DNA from: Arthrobacter_E sp044748305 | Lineage (GTDB): Bacteria; Actinomycetota; Actinomycetes; Actinomycetales; Micrococcaceae | Assembly (NCBI RefSeq): GCF_044748305.1 | Contig: NZ_JBIVFT010000001.1 | Span: 124,001 to 188,000 of the forward strand | Reading direction: 5' to 3' | DNA: 64,000 nucleotides | Shown here: one piece after another, positions 33,184 to 41,445 of the stretch | Numbering within the stretch: position 1 is the stretch's first letter | Layout: each line of letters begins with the position of its first letter | Position numbers and translations under genes: made by a program | Notes under the pieces: generated by a model | The model's input: the letters and a program-made list of their open reading frames with translations, nothing else | Databases searched by the model: none | What the model was told of the DNA's origin: nothing

Positions 33184-33227
33184 CGACCGCCCCGCACCCG
33201 ATGTTGAAGACGGGTGCGGGGCGGTCG
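33184..33227 (-). terminator. Terminator of the aspartate aminotransferase gene
   Basis: A 17-bp perfect stem (33184-33200 with 33211-33227) around a 10-nt loop, 13 nt beyond the stop of the 33241 gene. Confidence 0.8.
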
Positions 33228-33240
33228 GGAGCCGGACGGT

Positions 33241-34461
33241 TCAGGAAGCCTTGGCCAGGAACTCCTGGAGGCGGTGCACGCCCTCTGCCAGATCATCGTC
33301 GCCCAGCGCGTAGCTGAGGCGCAGGTACCCGCTGGGGCCGAAGGCCTCGCCTGGCACGACCGCCACCTCGACCTCGTCGAGGATGAGTGCGGCCAGTTCG
33401 GCGCTGCTCTGCGGGGTCGCGGAGCCCCCGCCCGCGACGGGGAACGACTTGCCGAGCAGTGCGCGAACGTCGGCGTACACGTAGAAGGCGCCCTTCGGCG
33501 TCGGGCACTCGACGCCGTCGATCGCATTGAGGCCCTCCGTGATGGCCTGACGACGCCGGTCGAACGCCACCTTCATCTCGTCCACCGCGGTCAGTGGGCC
33601 GGAGACCGCCGCGAGTGCGGCGATCTGCATGATGTTGGAGACATTGCTGGTGGCGTGAGACTGCAGGTTGGTGGCGGCCTTGATGACATCGGTGGGGCCG
33701 ATCATCCACCCGACGCGCCAACCGGTCATCGCATAGGTCTTGGCGACGCCGTTGAGGACCACCACCTTGTCTCCCAGCTCGGGGGCTGCGGCTGCGATCG
33801 AGGTGAACGGGACACCGTCGTACGTGAGGTGCTCATAGATCTCATCGGTGACCACCCAGAGGCCCTTGGCGGCGGCCCAGGCGCCGATCTCCTTGACCTG
33901 TTCGGGGGAGTACACGGCTCCCGTCGGGTTGGACGGGGAGACGAAGAGGAGGATCTTGCTGTTCTCGGTGAGCGCGGCTTCGAGCTGCTCCACCGTGACC
34001 AGGTAGCCCTGTTCAGGACCGGCGAAGACCTCCACGGGGACGCCGCCTGCGAGGCGGATGGCCTCGGGGTAGGTGGTCCAGAACGGGGTCGGGACGATGA
34101 CCTCGTCTCCCGGATCCAGCAGGGTGGCGAAGGTGTTGTACACGGCCTGCTTGCCGCCGTTGGTCACGAGCACCTGGTTCGCGTCCACCCGGTAGCCGGA
34201 GTCACGGAACGTCTTCTCGGCGATGGCCTGCTTGAGCTCCGGGAGTCCGCCGGCCGGGGAGTAGCGGTGGTACTTGGGATTCCGGGCCGCTTCGACCGCG
34301 GCATCCACGATGTATCCCGGGGTGGGGAAGTCGGGTTCGCCCGCACCGAAACCGATCACCGGGCGGCCGGCGGCCTTGAGGGCCTTGGCCTTGGCGTCCA
34401 CCGCGAGGGTGGCGGACTCGGCGATGGAGGAGATGCGTCGGGAGATGCGTGCAGCGGGCAT
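33241..34461 (-). CDS. aspC: Aspartate aminotransferase (class I/II, PLP)
   Basis: 406 residues. Interconverts aspartate and oxaloacetate with glutamate/2-oxoglutarate. The PLP lysine is in NGVAKTYAMTGWRVGW; the cofactor Asp is in LWVVTDEIYEHLTYD and the carboxylate-binding Arg in GYLRLSYA. The wording GFGAGEPDFPTP and YSPAGGLPELKQAIA is the type 1b aspartate aminotransferase pattern. It lies upstream of and divergent from tRNA-Trp/secE, a neighbourhood known in Streptomyces, which supports the call. GAAGGA lies about 10 nt before the ATG. Confidence 0.88.
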   Translation of the reverse strand: MPAARISRRISSIAESATLAVDAKAKALKAAGRPVIGFGAGEPDFPTPGYIVDAAVEAARNPKYHRYSPAGGLPELKQAIAEKTFRDSGYRVDANQVLVTNGGKQAVYNTFATLLDPGDEVIVPTPFWTTYPEAIRLAGGVPVEVFAGPEQGYLVTVEQLEAALTENSKILLFVSPSNPTGAVYSPEQVKEIGAWAAAKGLWVVTDEIYEHLTYDGVPFTSIAAAAPELGDKVVVLNGVAKTYAMTGWRVGWMIGPTDVIKAATNLQSHATSNVSNIMQIAALAAVSGPLTAVDEMKVAFDRRRQAITEGLNAIDGVECPTPKGAFYVYADVRALLGKSFPVAGGGSATPQSSAELAALILDEVEVAVVPGEAFGPSGYLRLSYALGDDDLAEGVHRLQEFLAKAS

Positions 34462-34564
34462 GGGGCGGTGTCCTTCGCGTGTTTTTTCTGCGTCATCCGG
34501 GGTTCAGCCGGCACTCCTCAGTTTAGGGGGAAACGAGGGCCTGTCGCCGTGTCGAGGACCTCAC

Positions 34565-34594
34565 TTAGACGTATCCGCTCTTCATGCGTATACT
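34565..34594 (+). promoter_or_regulatory. Promoter of tRNA-Trp (and probably secE-nusG)
   Basis: TTAGAC (34565-34570), 18-nt spacer, TATACT (34589-34594). The tRNA begins about 90 nt further on. Confidence 0.6.
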
Positions 34595-34683
34595 TATTCC
34601 TCGGTGTTGAAACGCCGTGAAGCATTCCCTGAAGGTTCCTCTCCGAGGGGCTGACGTGGGTTCAGCGGACGGTTCAGATCCAT

Positions 34684-34756
34684 AGGGTAGTGGCGCAATT
34701 GGTAGCGCAGCGGTCTCCAAAACCGCAGGTTGCAGGTTCGAGTCCTGTCTGCCCTG
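34684..34756 (+). tRNA. trnW: tRNA-Trp (anticodon CCA)
   Basis: A complete cloverleaf: acceptor stem AGGGTAG with CTGCCCT (one G-U), D-loop with ATTGGTAGC, anticodon stem GCGGT/ACCGC with loop CTCCAAA (CCA at 34717-34719), T-stem GCAGG/CCTGT with TTCGAGT. Discriminator G. The CCA end is not encoded. It sits just before secE, as in many actinobacteria. Confidence 0.97.
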
Positions 34757-34872
34757 CGCATGGTTAGCTCCAGGCATCAGCCGAGAGGACCAGAGCACCA
34801 GCACTGAGGCTCGCCGCAGGCGTAGCCACATGGGTTCAATGAGAACGGCATGGCGAGAAGAGCGAGGTAGCA

Positions 34873-35154
34873 GTGACCGAAACGGCCGCAAACAGCGCTC
34901 AGGGCCGCCCGGCCAAGAGCAACGGTAAGAAGGGCAAGAAGCTCGGCTTCTTCGCACGGATGGCCCTGTTCTTCCGGCAGATGATCAGTGAGCTGAAGAA
35001 GGTTGTCACTCCGACCCGTTCGGAGCTGCTCAACTACACCTTGGTGGTCCTGGTGTTCGTGGCCATCGTCATGCTCATCGTCACTCTGCTGGATCTCCTC
35101 TTCGGCATGGGCGTCGGCTGGGTGTTCGGTGGTTCCGGTCCCCGGGAGAGCTGA
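34873..35154 (+). CDS. secE: Preprotein translocase subunit SecE
   Basis: 93 residues. A Lys-rich, disordered start (RPAKSNGKKGKKLGFF), an amphipathic helix MALFFRQMISELKKVVTPTRSELLN and one C-terminal membrane helix YTLVVLVFVAIVMLIVTLLDLLF: the short single-span SecE form. It clamps SecY in the membrane. The GTG start has GAGG upstream, and family similarity begins there. Located directly upstream of nusG, the usual order. Confidence 0.93.
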   Translation: MTETAANSAQGRPAKSNGKKGKKLGFFARMALFFRQMISELKKVVTPTRSELLNYTLVVLVFVAIVMLIVTLLDLLFGMGVGWVFGGSGPRES

Positions 35155-35309
35155 CCGACAGGACATTTCCGCAGCTTGCTGCCTGCCTTCCCCGAAGGTG
35201 AGGTTGCAGTCTGTGGAATTGAGCCATTTAAGTGGGAATGCCGCTGAGTGGTTCAGCCACCATGAGCGTGCCCACGCTTGCAATGCACATCGACGAAGCA
35301 GGAGACCAC

Positions 35310-36086
35310 GTGTCTGAGCAGGAACTCGAATTCAACGAGGACAACGCCCCGGAGTCCGAGGACACCGCGGTGGAGACTGCTGCGCCCGAAACCGTGGACG
35401 CCGAGTCCGAGGCGGTTGAGGCCGACGGCGAGACCGTCGCCGCCGAAGAGGGAGCCGACGTCGCTCCCGCCGCGCCTGCCGAGGATCCGGTGGAGGCCTT
35501 CAAGGCCAAGCTGCGCCGCCAGGAAGGCGATTGGTACGTCGTCCACACGTACGCCGGTTACGAGAACCGCGTGAAGACGAACCTCGAGACCCGTATCCAG
35601 ACCCTGGACATGGAGGACTACATCTTCGAGATCCAGGTCCCCATGGAAGAGGTCGTGGAGATCAAGAACGCGCAGCGCAAGGTCGTCACCCGCGTGCGCA
35701 TCCCGGGCTACTGCCTGGTCCGCATGGAACTGACGGATGCGTCCTGGGGCGCCGTCCGCCACACCCCGGGCGTCACCGGCTTCGTGGGCAACGCCCACAA
35801 CCCGGTTCCCCTCAAGCTGGACGAGGTCGTCTCCATGCTGGCTCCGGTCATCGAGCAGGAGCAGGCGGAGCAGCAGGGTGGCAAGCCGGTCAAGCAGGCG
35901 TCCGCTCCGATCAACGTCGACTTCGAGGTCGGCGAGTCCGTGATCGTGAAGGAAGGTCCGTTCGAGACCCTTCCGGCCACGATCTCCGAGATCAAGCCGG
36001 AGTCCCAGACCCTCGTGGTCCTGGTCTCCATCTTCGAACGCGAGACCCCTGTCACGCTCGCGTTCAACCAGGTCACCAAGATCTGA
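35310..36086 (+). CDS. nusG: Transcription elongation/antitermination factor NusG
   Basis: 258 residues. A 60-residue acidic tail (common in actinobacteria) precedes the NGN domain (WYVVHTYAGYENRVKTNLETRI to the RNA-polymerase-binding face) and a C-terminal KOW domain (VGESVIVKEGPFETLPATISEI). NusG binds RNA polymerase and links it to Rho or the ribosome. The GTG at 35310 is chosen for GGAG 5 nt upstream; an in-frame ATG 26 codons earlier would add an unrelated segment. Confidence 0.92.
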   Translation: MSEQELEFNEDNAPESEDTAVETAAPETVDAESEAVEADGETVAAEEGADVAPAAPAEDPVEAFKAKLRRQEGDWYVVHTYAGYENRVKTNLETRIQTLDMEDYIFEIQVPMEEVVEIKNAQRKVVTRVRIPGYCLVRMELTDASWGAVRHTPGVTGFVGNAHNPVPLKLDEVVSMLAPVIEQEQAEQQGGKPVKQASAPINVDFEVGESVIVKEGPFETLPATISEIKPESQTLVVLVSIFERETPVTLAFNQVTKI

Positions 36087-36107
36087 CAACCCCATAGTTT
36101 TCGTTCG

Positions 36108-36162
36108 CCGGCCGTGCTGCTTTAGCGGCCGGAGAACGTCCGGCCACCTCGCCAGGGTGGCC
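36108..36162 (+). promoter_or_regulatory. Paired hairpins in the rplK leader
   Basis: CCGGCCG (36108-36114)/CGGCCGG (36126-36132) and GGCCACC (36142-36148)/GGTGGCC (36156-36162). They lie between nusG and rplK and could act as a weak terminator, a processing site or a protein-binding leader. No T-tract follows. Confidence 0.45.
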
Positions 36163-36218
36163 AAACAACTGAGGCGCACTCCTGTTCCTCAGTAAGCAAT
36201 TGAGAGAAGGACCCTACA

Positions 36219-36647
36219 TTGGCTCCCAAGAAGAAGGTCACCGGCCTCATCAAGCTGCAGATCCAGGCAGGTGCCGCCAACCCGGCCCCTCCGATCGGTC
36301 CCGCGCTTGGTCAGCACGGTGTCAACATCATGGAGTTCTGCAAGGCGTACAACGCTGCAACGGAATCCCAGCGCGGCAACGTCATCCCGGTCGAGATCAC
36401 CGTGTACGAGGATCGCTCGTTCACCTTCATCACGAAGACCCCGCCGGCTGCTGAGCTCATCAAGAAGGCCGCAGGCGTGGCCAAGGGCTCTGCCACCCCG
36501 CACACCGTCAAGGTCGCCAAGCTGACCCAGGCACAGGTCGAGGAAATCGCCACCGCCAAGCTGCCCGACCTCAACGCCAACGATGTCCAGGCTGCTGCCA
36601 AGATCATCGCCGGCACCGCTCGCTCCATGGGTATCACGGTCGAGTAA
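36219..36647 (+). CDS. rplK: Ribosomal protein L11
   Basis: 142 residues. KKVTGLIKLQIQAGAANPAPP and GPALGQHGVNIMEFCKAYN are the conserved N-terminal L11 blocks, the region bound by thiopeptides and close to RelA. The C-terminal rRNA-binding domain is complete. The start codon is TTG, with AGAAGG about 9 nt upstream; no ATG or GTG is available at the conserved start. Confidence 0.96.
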   Translation: MAPKKKVTGLIKLQIQAGAANPAPPIGPALGQHGVNIMEFCKAYNAATESQRGNVIPVEITVYEDRSFTFITKTPPAAELIKKAAGVAKGSATPHTVKVAKLTQAQVEEIATAKLPDLNANDVQAAAKIIAGTARSMGITVE

Positions 36648-36776
36648 TCCTGGCCCCAGGCCATTCGCCGGTCCGCCGGCATCCCAGAAATTCATCAAGT
36701 CCCCTCAACCTGACGGGACTGTGGCAGGGCCCAGCGCGGTCCGCAGACCACAACTGCACAAGGAGAAATACGCAGC

Positions 36777-37484
36777 ATGGCAAAGCGCAGCAAAGCATAT
36801 GAGGCAGCCGCCGCCAAGATCGACGCGGAGAAGTTCTACTCCCCGGTCGAGGCAGTGACCCTGGCCAAGGAGACCAACCCCTCCAAGTTCGACGCCACGG
36901 TGGAGGTCGCCTTCCGCCTCGGTGTGGATCCCCGTAAGGCCGACCAGATGGTCCGCGGCACGGTGAACCTGCCGCACGGCACCGGCAAGACCGCCCGCGT
37001 CCTGGTGTTCGCCACCGGTGACAAGGCTGAGGCCGCTCTGGCAGCGGGCGCCGACTTCGTCGGTTCCGATGACCTGATCGAGAAGATCTCCGGTGGCTGG
37101 ACCGACTTCGACGCCGCCGTCGCCACCCCCGAGCTCATGGGCAAGGTCGGACGTCTCGGTAAGGTCCTGGGTCCCCGTAACCTGATGCCGAACCCCAAGA
37201 CCGGCACCGTGACCCCGGACGTCGCCAAGGCTGTCAATGACATCAAGGGCGGCAAGATCGACTTCCGTGTCGACAAGCACTCCAACCTCCACTTCATCAT
37301 CGGCAAGGCCAGCTTCGACGCTGAGAAGCTCATCGAGAACTACGCCGCCGCTCTGGACGAGGTGCTTCGTCTGAAGCCGACCGCTGCCAAGGGTCGCTAC
37401 ATCCAGAAGGCCACCGTGGCCACCACCTTCGGCCCGGGCATCTCCGTGGACCCGAACGTCACCAAGGTCGTTCTCGGCGCCTAG
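36777..37484 (+). CDS. rplA: Ribosomal protein L1
   Basis: 235 residues, full length. The signature LGPRNLMPNPKTGTVTPDVA and the N-terminal AAAKIDAEKFYSPVEAV identify it. L1 forms the mobile stalk at the E site and often represses its own operon; a small stem AGTCCC/GGGACT (36698-36720) lies in the 129-nt rplK-rplA gap and could be its target. AAGGAG lies before the ATG. A strong terminator follows. Confidence 0.97.
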   Translation: MAKRSKAYEAAAAKIDAEKFYSPVEAVTLAKETNPSKFDATVEVAFRLGVDPRKADQMVRGTVNLPHGTGKTARVLVFATGDKAEAALAAGADFVGSDDLIEKISGGWTDFDAAVATPELMGKVGRLGKVLGPRNLMPNPKTGTVTPDVAKAVNDIKGGKIDFRVDKHSNLHFIIGKASFDAEKLIENYAAALDEVLRLKPTAAKGRYIQKATVATTFGPGISVDPNVTKVVLGA

Positions 37485-37514
37485 TCGCCCGGCAGTCCTT
37501 CTGCCGAACGTCTG

Positions 37515-37550
37515 ACAGAGGCCGCTCAGCTCACGCTGAGCGGCCTCTGT
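37515..37550 (+). terminator. Terminator of the rplK-rplA operon
   Basis: A 16-bp perfect stem (37515-37530 with 37535-37550) around TCAC, 30 nt after the rplA stop. Confidence 0.85.
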
Positions 37551-37563
37551 CGTACCCGGCGGG

Positions 37564-37569
37564 TAGTGT
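37564..37569 (+). promoter_or_regulatory. -10 box of a leaderless promoter for the first GNAT gene
   Basis: TAGTGT ends 7 nt before the ATG at 37577, right after the rplA terminator. Confidence 0.5.
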
Positions 37570-37576
37570 GGTGAAC

Positions 37577-38713
37577 ATGACGCAGAGCACCTTCACCATT
37601 GAGCAGCTCGTGTTGCCGGATTCCGTGGATTCGCCTGATGCCGGGGACTTTCTGCAGCTCTGCGAGCTGACGAATGTCCTCATCCAGGCGGCCCAGGGAT
37701 CCCTGGACCTCGCCACTCCGAACGGTGCACGCCTGACCATGTGGCAGGAGTCGCCGTATCACCGCCTCGAGGTCTTCTTCATCCGTTGTGAGGGGCGGAT
37801 CGTAGCCCGTGCCTGGATTCATTTTCCGCGTCAGGAGAACCTGGACACCGCATGGCTGGGCCTGGGCGTCCATCCGGACTTCGAGGGCCGCGGGATGGGG
37901 AGGGCCTTGGCGGAACACCTGGAGACGGTTGCCCTGTCCCATGGCCGGACCGTGGTGCAGACGGGGACAGAGCACTCAGTCGGCGCCGATGAGGAGAGCG
38001 GTGAGCGGCTCCGTCCTGGTACGGGGAGCGGCAGCGTGCCGCTCGATTCCCGGGCGGTCCGTTTCGCTCTGGCCCGCGGCTACGTGTTGGAACAGGTGGA
38101 ACGCACCAGCATGCTGGTCTTGGCGGAGGGCACCCTGGGGGAGACCCGTCTCCTCCTGGAATCCGCAGCGGGACGGGCCGAGGGCGCATATGAGCTGGTC
38201 TCCTGGCTCGACGAGGCTCCCGAGGAATTCCTGGAGGATCTGGCGAGGCTCTCCACGAGCATGTCCACGGAGATCCCTCTCGGCGGGCTGGAGCTCGGGG
38301 AGGAGGCGTTCGACGCGGAGCGGGTGCGTGAGATGGACGAACGACGTCGCTCCGCCGGGACACGCGCCGTGACCACGGCTGCTCGGCACCGCGCCACGGG
38401 GGCCCTGGCAGGTTACTCGGTGCTGGAGTACGTGCCGGAGAACCCGGAGGTGGGTCACCAGGACAACACCCTGGTCCTGCCGGACCACCGCGGCCATGCG
38501 CTGGGGCAGTGGATGAAGGCGGAGAACCTGCTGCGTCTGGTGGACGCGTTCCCTGCCGTGCGGCGTATCTACACCTACAACGCCAACGAGAACGACCACA
38601 TGCTCGCCATCAATACGGCCATGGGATTCAGGCCGGCCGGGTATGACGGCCAGTGGCAGTGCCATCTGGTGGACCGTCCCGCGATCGGTATGGATGACGG
38701 GAAGCAGACGTGA
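37577..38713 (+). CDS. Tandem-domain GNAT acetyltransferase, first paralogue
   Basis: 378 residues. The N-terminal GNAT domain has an acetyl-CoA loop LGVHPDFEGRGMGRALAEHLE (about 92-112). A second domain near the C-terminus carries TLVLPDHRGHALGQWMKAENL. The layout resembles mycothiol synthase and other two-domain actinobacterial GNATs, but the substrate is unknown. The ATG at 37577 is preferred because of the leaderless -10 box 7 nt upstream; a GTG three codons earlier lies inside that box. The stop overlaps the GTG of the second paralogue by 4 nt. Confidence 0.8.
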   Translation: MTQSTFTIEQLVLPDSVDSPDAGDFLQLCELTNVLIQAAQGSLDLATPNGARLTMWQESPYHRLEVFFIRCEGRIVARAWIHFPRQENLDTAWLGLGVHPDFEGRGMGRALAEHLETVALSHGRTVVQTGTEHSVGADEESGERLRPGTGSGSVPLDSRAVRFALARGYVLEQVERTSMLVLAEGTLGETRLLLESAAGRAEGAYELVSWLDEAPEEFLEDLARLSTSMSTEIPLGGLELGEEAFDAERVREMDERRRSAGTRAVTTAARHRATGALAGYSVLEYVPENPEVGHQDNTLVLPDHRGHALGQWMKAENLLRLVDAFPAVRRIYTYNANENDHMLAINTAMGFRPAGYDGQWQCHLVDRPAIGMDDGKQT

Positions 38714-39831
38714 GCCTTCAGATCGAGCAGTTGTGGATCCCCGACTCGTTGGACGGGGAGGATTCCCATGACTTCCTGGCCGCAGTCGAGGTGTCCCGCC
38801 GCGTCCGGCAGTCGATCTGGGGCAGTGACGACCTCGCTTACACGCCTCTGGAGAAGCTCTACGAACTCCGGGACCCCTACGAGCGGCAGGTGCTGCTGGT
38901 GGCCCGGCTCGATGGGCGGATCGTCGGGGTGGCCGACATCTCCCTGCCCTTGCTCGGTGATGTGGAGGTTGCGGAGTTCACCCTGGACATCCTGCCGGAG
39001 GCTCAGGGCCGGGGTGTCGGGAGAGGCCTGATCGGGGCGGCCGAGCACTTCGCCCGCGCGGAGGGGAGGCGGCATCTTTTCGTGGATACGAACCACCCGG
39101 CTGCGAGCCTCGGCGATGGGGTGGAGAGTCTCCTCCCGGACAGTGGGCCCGGATTCGTCCCGCTCTCCAGCCGGTCCGTCGACTTCGCGCGTCGTGGCGG
39201 CTACGTCCTGGAGAGGATCGAGCAGTTCAGCTCGTGCGCCTTGCCGCTGGACACGGTCCTCGAAGGTGATCTGCTCGCCGAGGCGGAGTCCGCCAACGCC
39301 GGCCGGTACCGACTTCACCATTGGCGGGACCGCTGCCCCGAGCAGTGGCTGGCGGATGTGGCGGCTCTGGACTCCTCGGCTGAAGACCTCACGCTGGCCG
39401 AAGCCGCCGAGGCGGGCATGCCACCCGAGGACTGGGAGGACTACGACGCCGAGGCGCTCCGGCGTGCGGAGGAGATCGCCATGGCGCAAGGCCGGCGGAC
39501 GGTGGTCACCGCCGTCGAGCACATCGAGAGCGGTGCGCTGGTCGGGGTGACGACCATCAGCGTGCTGCCCCAGCGGCAGGACGTGGTGTTTCAGGACGAG
39601 ACCCACGTGCACCTCGGGCATCGGGGTAACAAGCTGGGCCTGCTGCTCAAGATCTCCAATATGCAGCAACTTCAGGACCTCTTCCCGGATGTGCGGGTGA
39701 TCTACACCTGGAACGCCCTGGAGAACCGCTATCTGCTGACCGTGAATCAGCAATTGGGATTCCACACGGCGGGTGTGACCGGTCTGTGGCAGAAGCAGCT
39801 CCCGGACTTCCGTACGCCCAAGGTGACCTGA
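38710..39831 (+). CDS. Tandem-domain GNAT acetyltransferase, second paralogue
   Basis: 373 residues, similar in length and layout to the preceding gene: both begin with LQIEQLWIPDSLD-like wording (first: FTIEQLVLPDSVD), both have an N-terminal acetyl-CoA loop (here LDILPEAQGRGVGRGLIGA) and a C-terminal HVHLGHRGNKLGLLLKISN. It therefore arose by tandem duplication. The GTG start overlaps the upstream stop (GTGA), so both are made together. The pair separates rplA from rplJ, which in many bacteria are adjacent. The substrate is unknown. Confidence 0.8.
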   Translation: MSLQIEQLWIPDSLDGEDSHDFLAAVEVSRRVRQSIWGSDDLAYTPLEKLYELRDPYERQVLLVARLDGRIVGVADISLPLLGDVEVAEFTLDILPEAQGRGVGRGLIGAAEHFARAEGRRHLFVDTNHPAASLGDGVESLLPDSGPGFVPLSSRSVDFARRGGYVLERIEQFSSCALPLDTVLEGDLLAEAESANAGRYRLHHWRDRCPEQWLADVAALDSSAEDLTLAEAAEAGMPPEDWEDYDAEALRRAEEIAMAQGRRTVVTAVEHIESGALVGVTTISVLPQRQDVVFQDETHVHLGHRGNKLGLLLKISNMQQLQDLFPDVRVIYTWNALENRYLLTVNQQLGFHTAGVTGLWQKQLPDFRTPKVT

Positions 39832-39881
39832 GTCCGTCTACGGGCCGCATGACCACTCGACGACGGGCCGCGCGGTCCGAT

Positions 39882-39911
39882 TTGCCGAGTTCCAAGGGTC
39901 TCCCGTAAGCT
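39882..39911 (+). promoter_or_regulatory. Promoter of rplJ-rplL
   Basis: TTGCCG (39882-39887), 18-nt spacer, TAAGCT (39906-39911). Predicted start near 39918, giving a leader of about 265 nt. Confidence 0.65.
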
Positions 39912-39917
39912 TGAAGT

Positions 39918-40100
39918 ACCAAAGACCGTCGGTTGTTGGATTCCCCTTGTTCGAAGTGGCCTGGCTTGCGCCGCGTACGACGAGCAGGGCGGGGATCCAT
40001 CGAAGGACCCTTCAGCATAAGGGCGGCCGGCGCAGGTGAACCGAGCTTCCAGGATTCGTCCTGAATGATGCCCCGTGCGCCTGCGCGGGGCGTTTTTTGT
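39918..40100 (+). ncRNA. Ribosomal protein L10 leader with attenuator
   Basis: The leader starts with ACCAAAGACCGTCGGTTG-type sequence and continues through paired segments (GGATTCCCC near 39949 with GGGGATCC near 39994), matching the general form of L10 leaders, which bind the L10-L12 complex. It ends in an intrinsic terminator: GCCCC (40070-40074)/GGGGC (40087-40091), an inner GCGC pair and T6 (40093-40098). The terminator lies before the rplJ start, so feedback by attenuation is likely. The rest of the 353-nt gap holds only the promoter and the rplJ ribosome site. Confidence 0.72.
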
Positions 40101-40184
40101 TGGTGCCCCTGCGCACTTGAGGCGAGGCATTCGCCACGAGCAAAAGGACCTTCCTGACCGGCCTGATTCCCCGGAAGGAGGGTT

Positions 40185-40742
40185 ATGACAACGCCGAACA
40201 AGGTGGCCGCAGTTTCTGAGATCACCACCGATTTCAACGAATCGACCGCCGCTGTCCTGACCGAATACCGCGGGCTCTCTGTCGCACAGCTCAAGGAGCT
40301 GCGTCGTTCTCTGGGCGCGGAGACCAAGTACTCCGTCGTCAAGAACTCCCTGACCGCGATTGCTGCCAAGGAAGCCGGTGTCGACGCGTTCGACGGCCAG
40401 CTCGCAGGCCCCACCGCAATCGCCTTCATCAAGGGCGACGCCGTTGCTGCTGCCAAGAGCCTCACGGACTTTGCCAAGGCCAACAAGCAGCTGGTCATCA
40501 AGACCGGTTACTTCGAGGGCAAGGCTCTGAACGCTTCGGAAGTTGCCGCTCTGGCCGCTCTCGAGTCCCGTGAGCTGCAGCTCGCCAAGGTCGCCGGTGT
40601 CCTCAAGGCCCCGGCTGCCGCAGCTGCCCGCATCATTGATGCCCTGCGCATCAAGCTCGAAGAAGAGAACGGCGCTCCGGCGCCCGCCGCTGAGGAAGCA
40701 CCTGCCGAGGCTCCGGCCGAGGCCGCTTCCGAAGAGGCCTGA
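40185..40742 (+). CDS. rplJ: Ribosomal protein L10
   Basis: 185 residues. The N-terminal rRNA-binding domain (STAAVLTEYRGLSVAQLKELR, YSVVKNSLTAIAA) and a C-terminal helix that holds L7/L12 dimers are present; an Ala/Glu/Pro-rich tail ends the protein. It has the best ribosome site of the window (GGAAGGAGGGTT). L10 anchors the stalk and represses the operon through the leader above. Confidence 0.96.
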   Translation: MTTPNKVAAVSEITTDFNESTAAVLTEYRGLSVAQLKELRRSLGAETKYSVVKNSLTAIAAKEAGVDAFDGQLAGPTAIAFIKGDAVAAAKSLTDFAKANKQLVIKTGYFEGKALNASEVAALAALESRELQLAKVAGVLKAPAAAAARIIDALRIKLEEENGAPAPAAEEAPAEAPAEAASEEA

Positions 40743-40804
40743 TCCTCTTCTCCCCACCCACACACTGTGGTGCGCAGGCACCAACTAAAGGAAGGACGCC
40801 AATC

Positions 40805-41182
40805 ATGGCGAAGCTCAGCAACGAAGAGCTCATCGAAGCTTTCAAGGAACTGACCATCATCGAGCTCTCCGAGTTCGTCAAGCTGTTCGAGGAGACCTTC
40901 GAGGTCACCGCAGCAGCTGTTGCCGTTGCAGGCCCCGCCGGTGGCGGCGCTGCTGAAGAGGCCGAGGAGAAGACCGAGTTCGACGTCATCCTCGAGGCCG
41001 CTGGCGACAAGAAGATCGGTGTCATCAAGGAGGTGCGCGCCCTGACCTCCCTCGGACTGAAGGAGGCCAAGGACCTGGTCGACGGTGCTCCCAAGGCCGT
41101 CCTCGAGGGCGCTACCAAGGAAGCTGCCGAGAAGGCCAAGGAGCAGCTCGAGGCTGCCGGCGCCACCGTCACCGTCAAGTAA
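40805..41182 (+). CDS. rplL: Ribosomal protein L7/L12
   Basis: 125 residues. The N-terminal dimer domain (LIEAFKELTIIELSEFVKLFEE), the Ala/Gly hinge (VAVAGPAGGGAAEEAEEK) and the C-terminal factor-binding domain (KKIGVIKEVRALTSLGLKEAKDLVDGAPKAV in two halves) are all normal. It is present in several copies on the stalk and recruits translation GTPases. It lies 62 nt after rplJ, co-transcribed, and is followed by a strong terminator. Confidence 0.97.
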   Translation: MAKLSNEELIEAFKELTIIELSEFVKLFEETFEVTAAAVAVAGPAGGGAAEEAEEKTEFDVILEAAGDKKIGVIKEVRALTSLGLKEAKDLVDGAPKAVLEGATKEAAEKAKEQLEAAGATVTVK

Positions 41183-41235
41183 TTCGGTTTCGGTTCGGTT
41201 CCCCGTTCCACTCGGAACGGAAGCTGATCTCTGCG

Positions 41236-41267
41236 AAAACCCCGTCCACTTCGGTGGGCGGGGTTTT
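41236..41267 (+). terminator. Terminator of rplJ-rplL
   Basis: AAAACCCCGtCCAC (41236-41249) pairs with GTGGGCGGGGTTTT (41254-41267) through a TTCG tetraloop; one G-U pair. A smaller hairpin CCGTTCC/GGAACGG (41203-41220) precedes it. Confidence 0.9.
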
Positions 41268-41361
41268 CCGCTGTCCGGGTGTTTTCGACGGCTTGTTCCA
41301 ACCTCGGGTGAACAATTCAGGAATCGTTTCACAACTCCTTCCCCAGCCTGAGGAACGGACC

Positions 41362-41367
41362 TAGACT
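41362..41367 (+). promoter_or_regulatory. Possible -10 box of the 5'-nucleotidase gene
   Basis: TAGACT, about 80 nt before the ATG. No convincing -35 box. Assigned because it is the best hexamer between the rplL terminator and the gene. Confidence 0.35.
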
Positions 41368-41445
41368 GACGCTTTGGGCCCACTCGCCCCGACCGCCCGG
41401 CGTCCGTCGGGCAGCGTCGCAGATCACTCACCCGAGGTAGCACCC

